Source of the DNA: Demequina sediminicola
GTDB lineage: Bacteria > Actinomycetota > Actinomycetes > Actinomycetales > Demequinaceae
Reading direction: 5' to 3'
Assembly: GCF_000975055.1 (NCBI RefSeq)
Contig: NZ_BBRB01000001.1
Span: 434,001 to 498,000 of the forward strand
Length of the DNA stretch: 64,000 nt
The position numbers were made by a program, and so were the translations under genes. Under the pieces are notes generated by a model. It worked only from the letters and a program-made list of their open reading frames with translations, had not been told where the DNA came from and made no database searches. Position 1 is the stretch's first letter, and the number at the start of each line of letters is the position of its first letter. This document shows, piece by piece, positions 20,851 to 28,537 of this stretch.

Positions 20851-21699
20851 ATGACCGATGCGGCAATTCAGATTTCTGGGCTCGTCAAGTCTTACGGCGG
20901 CGTGAGGGCCGTCAACGAGCTTGACCTCACCATCCCTCGCGGCGAAGTGTTTGCACTGCTGGGGCCCAACGGCGCAGGAAAATCGACCACCGTCGAGATT
21001 CTCGAAGGATTCCGCGGACGTGACAGTGGCGACGTGACAGTGCTCGGGATCGACCCCGTCATGGCAACGCGATCCTGGCGGGAAAAGGTCGGCATCATGC
21101 TGCAGTCAACCTCTCCCCGATCCTTTCTCTCAGCCCGTGAAGCACTCGAACATGCCAGCCGTCTCTACACCCACCCCCGCGGTGTTGACGAAATGCTAGA
21201 AGCCGTGGGCCTCATGGAGAAGGCAGAAGACAAGCCACAGGAACTCTCCGGAGGTCAGCGTCGACGACTCGACGTGGCGACCGCGCTCATCGGCCGCCCG
21301 GAGTTGGTGTTCCTCGACGAACCGACCACAGGGTTCGACCCCGAGGCCCGCCGCCAGTTCTGGAAGCTCGTGGAATCGATCGCCGCAGACGGCACCACAG
21401 TGCTTCTCACCACGCACTACCTGGACGAGGCGGACTACCTCGCCGACCGCATCGGCATCATCGCCGCCGGCGAACTTGTCGCGCTAGACACCCCCGAAGG
21501 CCTTCGCAACCGCGCTACCGGCGCCCGGGTCTCGTGGCGCGAGGGCGCTACCACCCGCACCGAACACACCGAGACACCCACAGCGTTCCTTCGCGACCTT
21601 CTCTCCCATCATGACGGGGAAATCGACCGGCTGGAGGTTACCCACCCGAGCCTTGAGGATGTCTACCTCGATCTCATTGGCGGAGGTGAGCAGGCATGA
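20851..21699 (+). CDS. ABC transporter ATP-binding protein (ABC-2 / drug-export type)
   Basis: The 282-residue ATPase has Walker A GPNGAGKST (38-46), the signature LSGGQRRRLDVATAL, Walker B LVFLDEPTTGFDP and the H-loop TTHYLDEADYLADR, in the pattern of DrrA/CcmA-type exporters. It overlaps the following permease by four bases (ATGA), so the two should form one exporter. TACCCT lies 7 bases before the ATG and there is no Shine-Dalgarno, suggesting leaderless translation. The substrate is unknown. Confidence 0.92.
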   Translation: MTDAAIQISGLVKSYGGVRAVNELDLTIPRGEVFALLGPNGAGKSTTVEILEGFRGRDSGDVTVLGIDPVMATRSWREKVGIMLQSTSPRSFLSAREALEHASRLYTHPRGVDEMLEAVGLMEKAEDKPQELSGGQRRRLDVATALIGRPELVFLDEPTTGFDPEARRQFWKLVESIAADGTTVLLTTHYLDEADYLADRIGIIAAGELVALDTPEGLRNRATGARVSWREGATTRTEHTETPTAFLRDLLSHHDGEIDRLEVTHPSLEDVYLDLIGGGEQA

Positions 21700-22529
21700 C
21701 CACCACCGCAGCCACAAACATCGCCAAACCGCCGTCGTGGTGGTCCATGACAGCTGACCGCACCGTCGTGGAACTCAAAGAGTTCCTGCGATCACGCGAA
21801 CAGATGATCTTCATCTTCTTCTTCCCGATGATCTTGCTCGCCCTCTTCGGCGCAATTTTCAACTCGGACGACCTCTACGGCACCGGGGTCTCGTTTGGCC
21901 AGTACTTCGTTGCCGGAATGATCGCCTCCGGCATGCTGAACACGGGGTTCCAGTCACTCGCTATCTCTATCTCGATTGACCGCTCGGAAGATGTGCTGAA
22001 ACGCATCCGCGCCACACCGCTTCCCCCGACCGCGTATTTTGCCGGCAAGATCCTGCAGGTCATCCTCGTCTCCATCGTGCAGGTCGCGCTGCTCCTCGCC
22101 ATGGGCGTGTTCATGTTCGACGTCGCACTCCCCACCGACTCCCAACACTGGGTCACGTTCGCGTGGGTGTTCCTCCTTGGACTCGCGACGTCGACAGCAT
22201 GGGGCATCGCGACGTCCTCGCTTCTGCGCAACGGCAAAGCAGCATCGGCCCTGCTGACCCCGATCGTGCTGGCGCTGCAGTTCACCTCGGGTGTGTTCTT
22301 CGTCTTTACCGAACTCCCCACGTGGCTACAGAATGTCGCGCAAATTTTCCCCCTGAAGTGGCTCGCTCAAGGCATGCGTGCCGTCTTCCTCCCGGAGGAA
22401 TTCGCTGCCGCAGAGGCGGCGGGGTCGTGGCAGTTGCCGATGGTAGCCATCATGTTGACCGTGTGGCTGGTCGCTGGCCTTCTCATTTCCGTCAAAACGT
22501 TTCGCTGGTTGCGGGTCGAGGACCGCTAG
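21696..22529 (+). CDS. ABC-2 type transporter permease
   Basis: A 277-residue protein with a cytoplasmic N-terminus and about six membrane segments (for example IFIFFFPMILLALFGAIF, VSIVQVALLLAMGVFMF, LQFTSGVFFVFTEL, AIMLTVWLVAGLLISV), in the ABC2_membrane family. It is the membrane partner of the ATPase that overlaps its start. No terminator is obvious in the 60 bases before the next gene. Confidence 0.9.
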   Translation: MTTTAATNIAKPPSWWSMTADRTVVELKEFLRSREQMIFIFFFPMILLALFGAIFNSDDLYGTGVSFGQYFVAGMIASGMLNTGFQSLAISISIDRSEDVLKRIRATPLPPTAYFAGKILQVILVSIVQVALLLAMGVFMFDVALPTDSQHWVTFAWVFLLGLATSTAWGIATSSLLRNGKAASALLTPIVLALQFTSGVFFVFTELPTWLQNVAQIFPLKWLAQGMRAVFLPEEFAAAEAAGSWQLPMVAIMLTVWLVAGLLISVKTFRWLRVEDR

Positions 22530-22589
22530 ATTTGCGCACCGGCCCAACCTGAGTGCGCGCTCAGAAAAGTTACGCCACACTGTTGAACC

Positions 22590-23348
22590 ATGACTGTCCC
22601 TGCCGCCCGCACGCTGGCCATTGTTGCCGGATTTTTTACCGTCAGTGTGGTGGTCGCTGGCACCGCGAACGGGATGGCCGAACCCAACGTCGAGCGCGAG
22701 GTAGGCACGGCGATCCACCTCACCGTGCCAGAGGTCACAAGCAACTCGGCGGCACAGGGCTCGACGGACTACTCCACGATCGCAGCGCCCATCGAAGTCG
22801 TCGCGGCACCCATCGAGTGCGCGGAGGACGGCACCTGCGACAACGAAGCACCCACCCCGCCCCGCAACGACGACGCGGACCATCTCGACAGCGAGTGCTC
22901 GTTCCCCGACACTCCGCGACTCGACAGCGACACCTCTCGACGCGACCTCGACGCCATGGCGAGTGCATTCGTGTCAACGATCGAACAGCTCAAGCACCAA
23001 TGCGACGACGCATTCGTCCAGCAACTCTCCTACTTCCCCCACGACGCCGCGGCACTGGCCAGCGTATGGGCCGAGGAACTCGAGGCACGCAAGCACGCAT
23101 CAGATTCCGATGACGACGCATTTGACCCGGATTCAGGCGAGTGGAACGACGACCTCTGGGGCGACAACTCGGACTGGTGGGACTTTGGTGGCTGGGATCC
23201 GGACAGATGGGGATCCGGGGAATGGGACAGCGACCTGTGGGGGAACGACAACTGGAGTTCGGACTGGTCGGACAACGACCGTGACTCCGACAAGCGTCAC
23301 CGCCGCGACCGCGATGACGACGATGACGACGACTCGGACCGCGACTAA
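22590..23348 (+). CDS. Secreted protein with a Trp/Asp-rich repetitive C-terminus, unknown function
   Basis: A 252-residue product. Residues 1-30 form a signal-peptide-like segment (TLAIVAGFFTVSVVVAGTANG). The middle is polar and has four cysteines (in IECAEDGTC, SECSF and HQCDDAF). From about 170 the sequence becomes Asp/Trp/Gly/Ser repeats of the type GEWDSDLWGNDNW and GGWDPDRWG, ending in a basic patch and a run of aspartates. I know no family with this tail. It is followed 156 bases later by a two-component system and may be its target or signal partner, which is inference. Other frames overlap, but only this one has a signal peptide and consistent composition. Confidence 0.65.
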   Translation: MTVPAARTLAIVAGFFTVSVVVAGTANGMAEPNVEREVGTAIHLTVPEVTSNSAAQGSTDYSTIAAPIEVVAAPIECAEDGTCDNEAPTPPRNDDADHLDSECSFPDTPRLDSDTSRRDLDAMASAFVSTIEQLKHQCDDAFVQQLSYFPHDAAALASVWAEELEARKHASDSDDDAFDPDSGEWNDDLWGDNSDWWDFGGWDPDRWGSGEWDSDLWGNDNWSSDWSDNDRDSDKRHRRDRDDDDDDDSDRD

Positions 23349-23504
23349 CGCAGATCCCGGCGCCGCTTCACCCCCAAGTGCGACATCCGGGCACGCGACA
23401 ACTGAGCTAGCAGCGCCCGGTCCACCGACCCCAGAGCCTCTCTCCTCGCTGCGGCGGGACACCGGCGCGCTAGCGTAAGCCCGGAAATGGCGAGGAGACA
23501 CACC

Positions 23505-24938
23505 ATGACGCACACTGTCGAAGCACTAGCTTCAGCAGCGCGCCGCATGACCGTGCGCACTCGTCTACTCACGTACCTCATCGCGCTCACCGGAGCGGCA
23601 CTCGCGATCTCCGGGTTCACCGCCTACGCCATCGAAAGTTCCCGGATCGACAACCAGATCTCCGATGGACTAGCGCTCCGGACACAGTCCTTCATCGACC
23701 TCGCGACCGCAGACAACCCCAGCACTGGTGCGCCGTTCGCATCCTCAGACGACCTCATGCACGAGGCGATGATCCGGGTAGTCGCTAGCCCCACCGAATC
23801 CGCCGTCGCACACGTCGGCACCACAGCGCGGTTTGTCCCATCAGCCCCGGGACGCCTGCCGCTCGAGGAGGACGCACAGCTACTCGCGGCCGCTGCGGAC
23901 ACCGCTACCAACTCCGTTGTCGTGCGCTCCGTCACCACGGACACGGCCGACTACCGCTACGCCGCCGTCCCCATCGTCGAACCCGACGGCACCAGCGCGG
24001 GCGTATTCACGATCGCGACTGACCGGGGTGCCCTGCAAAGCAATCTGACCTCGACGTTTCGGCTCTACGGACTCGTCGCACTGTTGGCGCTCGCGATGAT
24101 TGGCGCGGTGGCATGGACCACGGTCGGGCGAACCCTCAAGCCCATTGGGGTTCTCGAGGAGCGCGCACGCCGCATCTCCGAACATGATCTCTCAGAACGG
24201 ATCCCCGTCGAAGGGCACGACGACCTCGCCCGCCTCACTGCGACATTCAACGCGATGCTCAACCGACTCGAAGGTGCCTTCGCCGACCAGCGCCGCCTCC
24301 TGGACGACGCCTCTCACGAGTTGCGCACACCACTAGCCATCATGCGCACCAACCTTGAGTTACTTGAGCCACGGGATCCAGACGAAGTGATCCGCTCGCA
24401 GCACAACCTGCTCGAAGAGGTATCGATGATGTCCCGCCTGGTCGACGACCTCGTCACACTCGCGAAATCTGACCGGCCAGAGTTTGTGCAAACGCAGCTC
24501 GAAGACCTCATGTGGATGACAGAAACCACGTTCGGGCGCGCCCGGGCACTCGGTGACCGCGACTGGCGCCTCGAATCAGTAGGCCAAGGCCACATCGCAG
24601 TCGACAGTCAGCGAGTTACCCAAGCGTGGCTGCAACTCGCATCGAACGCCGTCAAGTTCTCCGAGGAAGGGTCAACCATCTGGATGGGCTCCACCGTCAC
24701 CGATCGTGACGTGCGCCTCTGGGTACAAGACCAAGGCATCGGAATTGCGCCGGCCGATCAAGCCCACGTGATGGAACGGTTCCATCGGGTGAACCCCGAC
24801 GCAGAAGGCGCGGGGCTAGGACTCACCATCGTTGCCGCCATTGCCCACGCTCATGGTGGGTACCTAGAACTTGAGTCCGAGCTCGCCGTGGGCTCGGTGT
24901 TCACTATTGTGCTTCCGAGAGAAGGGGTCGGTCCATGA
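23505..24938 (+). CDS. Sensor histidine kinase (HAMP, HisKA, HATPase)
   Basis: A 477-residue membrane kinase: TM1 about 21-43, an extracytoplasmic sensor of about 140 residues, TM2 about 190-208, a HAMP region (VGRTLKPIGVLEERARRISEH), the phosphoacceptor H271 in DDASHELRTPLA, and the ATPase boxes LASNAVKFSEEG, QDQGIGIAP and GAGLGLTIVAAIAHAHGG. I chose the ATG at 23505 because AGGAG lies seven bases upstream; an in-frame ATG at 23487 is weaker. Its end overlaps the response regulator gene by four bases (ATGA). Confidence 0.9.
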   Translation: MTHTVEALASAARRMTVRTRLLTYLIALTGAALAISGFTAYAIESSRIDNQISDGLALRTQSFIDLATADNPSTGAPFASSDDLMHEAMIRVVASPTESAVAHVGTTARFVPSAPGRLPLEEDAQLLAAAADTATNSVVVRSVTTDTADYRYAAVPIVEPDGTSAGVFTIATDRGALQSNLTSTFRLYGLVALLALAMIGAVAWTTVGRTLKPIGVLEERARRISEHDLSERIPVEGHDDLARLTATFNAMLNRLEGAFADQRRLLDDASHELRTPLAIMRTNLELLEPRDPDEVIRSQHNLLEEVSMMSRLVDDLVTLAKSDRPEFVQTQLEDLMWMTETTFGRARALGDRDWRLESVGQGHIAVDSQRVTQAWLQLASNAVKFSEEGSTIWMGSTVTDRDVRLWVQDQGIGIAPADQAHVMERFHRVNPDAEGAGLGLTIVAAIAHAHGGYLELESELAVGSVFTIVLPREGVGP

Positions 24939-25594
24939 TCCGATTGCTGTTGGTTGAAGACGAAGACAAGCTCGTTGCGTCACTTGTGCCCGGACTCAAA
25001 ACCGCGGACATCGAGACGCACGCAGTGCGAACCGGCCGCGAAGGCCTGGAACGTGCGCTTACAGATGAGTACGACATCATGGTGCTGGACATTGGCCTGC
25101 CTGACCAAGAAGGCTTCACGGTGCTGCGCAAACTTCGTGCCGCCAGCTCCGACCTCCCCGTCATCATCCTCACCGCCCGCACCTCGGCAGAAGACACGGT
25201 GCGCGGACTTGAGCGCGGAGCCGATGACTACATGCCCAAGCCCTTCGTCTTCGACGAACTCGTGGCGCGGATTCGCCTGCGGGCACGTCCGCCGGCCGAA
25301 GGCGACGCGCCGGAGGGCATCATCAGGGTCGGACGCTGCGACCTTGACCCCGTGGAACGCACCCTCACCTGCGAGGGAGGCGAAGTTCCCCTGAGCCCCC
25401 GCGAATTCCAGCTCGCGCACCTCCTCATGTCACATGGGGGCGACATCGTTCCCCGCAGCGACGCCCTCTCCCACGTGTGGGGATCCGCGGCACGTGACAA
25501 CGTCCTCGACGTCTACATCCGTTACCTCCGCTCACACCTCGGCACCGAAGCAATCGAGACGGTACGCGGCGTCGGATACCGCTTCGTCGGCTAA
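24935..25594 (+). CDS. OmpR/PhoB-family response regulator
   Basis: A 219-residue protein with a receiver domain (acidic pair ED at 9-10, phosphoacceptor D52 in VLDIGLPD, conserved Lys in DDYMPKPF) and a C-terminal winged helix (LSPREFQLAHLLMSHGG, DVYIRYLRSHLG, IETVRGVGYRF). It is the cognate partner of the overlapping kinase. The signal is unknown; the secreted Trp/Asp-rich protein upstream is a candidate target. Confidence 0.93.
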   Translation: MIRLLLVEDEDKLVASLVPGLKTADIETHAVRTGREGLERALTDEYDIMVLDIGLPDQEGFTVLRKLRAASSDLPVIILTARTSAEDTVRGLERGADDYMPKPFVFDELVARIRLRARPPAEGDAPEGIIRVGRCDLDPVERTLTCEGGEVPLSPREFQLAHLLMSHGGDIVPRSDALSHVWGSAARDNVLDVYIRYLRSHLGTEAIETVRGVGYRFVG

Positions 25595-25619
25595 CCGTTC
25601 GTCGGCCCGCGTCCCGCGC

Positions 25620-25664
25620 ATCGTCCCTGCGGACGATTCACAAAATCCTTCAGCCGCCTAGTCT
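25620..25664 (+). promoter_or_regulatory. Promoter with inverted-repeat operator before the NarL-type system
   Basis: A perfect dyad ATCGTCC-CTGC-GGACGAT (25620-25637) abuts TTCACA (25637-25642), 16 bases from TAGTCT (25659-25664), which is 6 bases from the ATG of the kinase gene. The same half-sites occur at the promoter of the downstream ABC exporter (27712-27733). The position just upstream of -35 suits an activator; the encoded NarL-type regulator is the likely binder. Confidence 0.5.
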
Positions 25665-25670
25665 GATGCC

Positions 25671-26954
25671 ATGAAGTTCACGATGCCGCGCGCCTCCGAC
25701 ATGTGGGTTGTCGCGGCACTCCTCGTCCTCAGCGTGCTGTGGGCGTTACCCGCCGCCGAGCTCCAAGTGCAGGACTTGCGTCCGATGGACGCGCTGGGGT
25801 GGGCCCTCGTGGCCGCGGTGGTGCTGCCGTTGATGTGGCGCCACAAGTACCCCCGAGCAGTCCTGTGGTTCACGTTTGTGGCCTGGATGGTCCTTGTCGG
25901 CCTCAGTTACGAATCGGCCCCGGCAACGCTTGCACCCTTTGTCGCGATCTATTCGATTGCGTCCTACACACCACGTTCAACGGCGCTCCGCCACACGGGC
26001 GCCATGCTGGGCCTGATGATGCTGTGGACAGCGTTTGGTGTGATCGCCACTGACGTAGTAGACCCGTGGGCCCTCTTGGTCGAGCCTCTCGCAATCCTGA
26101 TCCCCTTCATCCTGGGCTCAGCAGATCAGCGTCGGCGGGTGCGCTTGGGTGAACTAGAACTTGCGCACGCGCGCCGTGAGCAAGCTGCGTACGAAGCGGC
26201 TACTGACGCAGTGCGTGCCGAGCGCGCCCGCATTGCACGCGAACTGCACGACGTCGTCGCCCACGAGATCACCGTCATGACCCTGCAGGCCGAAGGGGCA
26301 CGCAGGCGCGTCGACCCTGACTCAGCGACGGCGGAAGCGCTGGCCACGATCAGTGCGTCTGGGCGTCGAGGACTCGAAGAGATGCAGTCAATGATCCGGG
26401 TGCTGCGCGCCTCTGAACAAGAGGCAACGGAGCGGGTTGAGAGTGACCAGGCGATCGTCGGCGGGCCTGGGGCATACCGACAGCCCCTCAACGACGAGCT
26501 CTCCCCGATGCCCTCCCTGGCCGCACTGCCCGCTCTCGTGAAGCAAGTCCAAGAATCCGGGCTGCCCGTGACACTAGAGATCTCAGGATCAGCTCACGTC
26601 CCCGCGGGCGTCGAAGTGAGCGCATACCGAATCATTCAAGAGGCCCTCACCAACACGCTCAAGCACGCGGGCCGTGGCGCCCAAGCTCACGTCACCGTCA
26701 TGCGGACAGCCGATGCCGTACGCATCTCGGTCGAGGACGACGGCAAGGGCGTCACTGGAGCCAAGGGGCGTGCCGTCGGTGGGCACGGACTTCCCGGGAT
26801 GGCTGAGCGCGTGCAAGCATTGGGAGGGTCGCTTTCACACGGACCGCGCAGCGGCGGAGGATTCCAGGTTCATGCCGTACTGCTGTCGAGTGACGACCAG
26901 ATTCGAGAGGCCGCAAGCAATGCGACCCAATCCACGACTAAGGGGGACGAATGA
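25671..26954 (+). CDS. Sensor histidine kinase, NarL-system type (HisKA_3)
   Basis: A 427-residue kinase with about four to six N-terminal membrane segments (12-150) and almost no extracytoplasmic domain, then the HisKA_3 dimerisation motif ARELHDVVAHEI (H193) and a HATPase domain (IIQEALTNTLKHAG, VEDDGKGV, GGHGLPGMAERVQALGG). Intramembrane-sensing kinases of this form often respond to envelope stress or membrane-active antibiotics. It overlaps its response regulator by four bases (ATGA). Confidence 0.92.
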   Translation: MKFTMPRASDMWVVAALLVLSVLWALPAAELQVQDLRPMDALGWALVAAVVLPLMWRHKYPRAVLWFTFVAWMVLVGLSYESAPATLAPFVAIYSIASYTPRSTALRHTGAMLGLMMLWTAFGVIATDVVDPWALLVEPLAILIPFILGSADQRRRVRLGELELAHARREQAAYEAATDAVRAERARIARELHDVVAHEITVMTLQAEGARRRVDPDSATAEALATISASGRRGLEEMQSMIRVLRASEQEATERVESDQAIVGGPGAYRQPLNDELSPMPSLAALPALVKQVQESGLPVTLEISGSAHVPAGVEVSAYRIIQEALTNTLKHAGRGAQAHVTVMRTADAVRISVEDDGKGVTGAKGRAVGGHGLPGMAERVQALGGSLSHGPRSGGGFQVHAVLLSSDDQIREAASNATQSTTKGDE

Positions 26955-27625
26955 TCCGCGTAGCACTCGTGGATGACCAAGCGATGGTGCGCGTCGGCCT
27001 GCGCATGATCCTCGAAAGTGAAGACGACATCGAAGTATGCGCCGAGGCTTCCGACGGTGCTGAGGCAGTGGGCCTCGTGCGGGAACTCTCCCCTGACGTG
27101 GTGTTGATGGACATCCGCATGCCCGGAATGGACGGGCTCACCGCCACACGTGACGTCATCGCCGCGCACCCCGAAGCGCGTGTCGTGATCCTCACGACCT
27201 TTGACGATGACGAGTATGTATACGAAGCGCTCAAGGCCGGCGCTAGTGGGTTCCTGCTCAAGAGTGTGGAAGGCGACGCGCTCATCGACGCCGTTCGTGT
27301 CATCGCCGGCGGAGAAGCTTTGCTGGCACCGGAAGTGACGCGCACGGTCATCGAGCGATTCGCCTCGGCACAGCCCAGCCCCGCGGACCCTGAGAACTAC
27401 ACGCCACCCGCAGAGGCCATCGGAGATCTCTCTGAGCGTGAAGTCGAAGTCCTGCAACTCCTTGCCCGCGGCATGTCTAACCAAGAGATCGCCGAGGAAC
27501 TCTGGGTATCAGCGACCACCGTGAAAACGCACGTCAGCCACATCCTGACCAAACTGGGAGTACGGGACAGAGTGCAAGCCGTCGTCGAAGCGTACGACAG
27601 CGGCATCGTGCTCCCCCGCGGGTAA
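26951..27625 (+). CDS. NarL/LuxR-family response regulator
   Basis: A 224-residue regulator with a receiver domain (DD at 8-9, phosphoacceptor D54 in VLMDIRMPG, Lys in FLLKSVEGD) and a C-terminal LuxR helix-turn-helix (LSEREVEVLQLLARGMSNQ, TVKTHVSHILTKLGVRDR). It is translationally coupled to the kinase. The shared inverted half-sites at its own operon and at the ABC exporter 170 bases downstream make these its probable regulon. Confidence 0.93.
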   Translation: MIRVALVDDQAMVRVGLRMILESEDDIEVCAEASDGAEAVGLVRELSPDVVLMDIRMPGMDGLTATRDVIAAHPEARVVILTTFDDDEYVYEALKAGASGFLLKSVEGDALIDAVRVIAGGEALLAPEVTRTVIERFASAQPSPADPENYTPPAEAIGDLSEREVEVLQLLARGMSNQEIAEELWVSATTVKTHVSHILTKLGVRDRVQAVVEAYDSGIVLPRG

Positions 27626-27711
27626 CCCCCACACACTCCCCCGCCGACCACCCTGAGCGGACGACCCTGAGCCGACCACCCTGATCAGAGCCCCACCACA
27701 ACCATCCTCAC

Positions 27712-27743
27712 GGACGATACCCAGGCATCGTCCCTCTTTGACA
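27712..27743 (+). promoter_or_regulatory. Promoter -35 region with inverted half-sites before the MacB/FtsX exporter
   Basis: GGACGAT (27712-27718) and ATCGTCC (27727-27733) form an inverted pair with 8 bases between, four bases upstream of a perfect TTGACA (27738-27743). A weak -10 (TACGCC, 27762-27767) follows 18 bases later. The half-sites are identical to those at 25620-25637 but arranged in the opposite order and spacing. Confidence 0.45.
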
Positions 27744-27793
27744 CAATCATTCCCGTTCACCTACGCCACCACGACCGCGCGAAAGGCATCACC

Positions 27794-28537
27794 ATGACCA
27801 TCACAGACACTCCCGAGCTCGCCGCTTCGATGCGGCTTGGGTACAAGGACTATGGGCACGGCGAAGCCGCAGTCCGCGCACTCGATGGTGTCAACGTCGA
27901 CATTGCACGCAGCGAGTTCACTGCCATCATGGGGCCCTCCGGATCCGGCAAGTCGACCCTGTTGCACACCCTCGCAGGTCTGGACCGGCTGTCCTCGGGT
28001 GAATCGACCATTGCCGACACCACCATCACCTCGCTCAACGAGGCACAAATCACTGAGGTGCGCCGCAAGTACATCGGCTTCGTGTTCCAGTCCTTCAACC
28101 TGATCCCGTCCCTGACGGCCAAGGAAAACATCACCCTGCCGCTGGACATCTCCGGAACCGACGTTGACCCGGCCTGGTTCGACGAGATCATCGGCATCCT
28201 GGGACTTAAGGAACGCCTGACGCACCTGCCCGCCGAGCTCTCCGGCGGTCAGCAGCAGCGTGTGGCCGTGGCACGTGCGCTCGTCGCTCGCCCCGAGATC
28301 ATCTTCGCTGACGAGCCCTCAGGAAACCTCGACTCCAAGTCCGGCTCCGAACTGCTGTCCTTCATGCAGAGCGCCGTCAAGGACTTCGGACAGACCATCG
28401 TCATGGTGACTCACGACCCGACAGCCGCCGCCTACGCGGACCGGATCCTGTTCCTCGAAGACGGCCAGATCGTCGACGAAATGCGTGAGCCCACCGCCGA
28501 CAAGGTCCTCGACCGCATGAAGCAGATGGGTCACTAA
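27794..28537 (+). CDS. ABC transporter ATP-binding protein (LolD/MacB type)
   Basis: A 247-residue ATPase with Walker A GPSGSGKST, Q-loop VFQSFNLIPSLTAKEN, signature LSGGQQQRVAVARAL, Walker B IIFADEPSGNLDSKSG and H-loop VTHDP. This subfamily drives mechanotransmission by FtsX-like permeases rather than bulk transport. AAAGG precedes the ATG. It shares one base with the permease start (TAATG). Linkage to the kinase/regulator pair suggests antimicrobial-peptide or envelope-stress defence. Confidence 0.94.
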   Translation: MTITDTPELAASMRLGYKDYGHGEAAVRALDGVNVDIARSEFTAIMGPSGSGKSTLLHTLAGLDRLSSGESTIADTTITSLNEAQITEVRRKYIGFVFQSFNLIPSLTAKENITLPLDISGTDVDPAWFDEIIGILGLKERLTHLPAELSGGQQQRVAVARALVARPEIIFADEPSGNLDSKSGSELLSFMQSAVKDFGQTIVMVTHDPTAAAYADRILFLEDGQIVDEMREPTADKVLDRMKQMGH

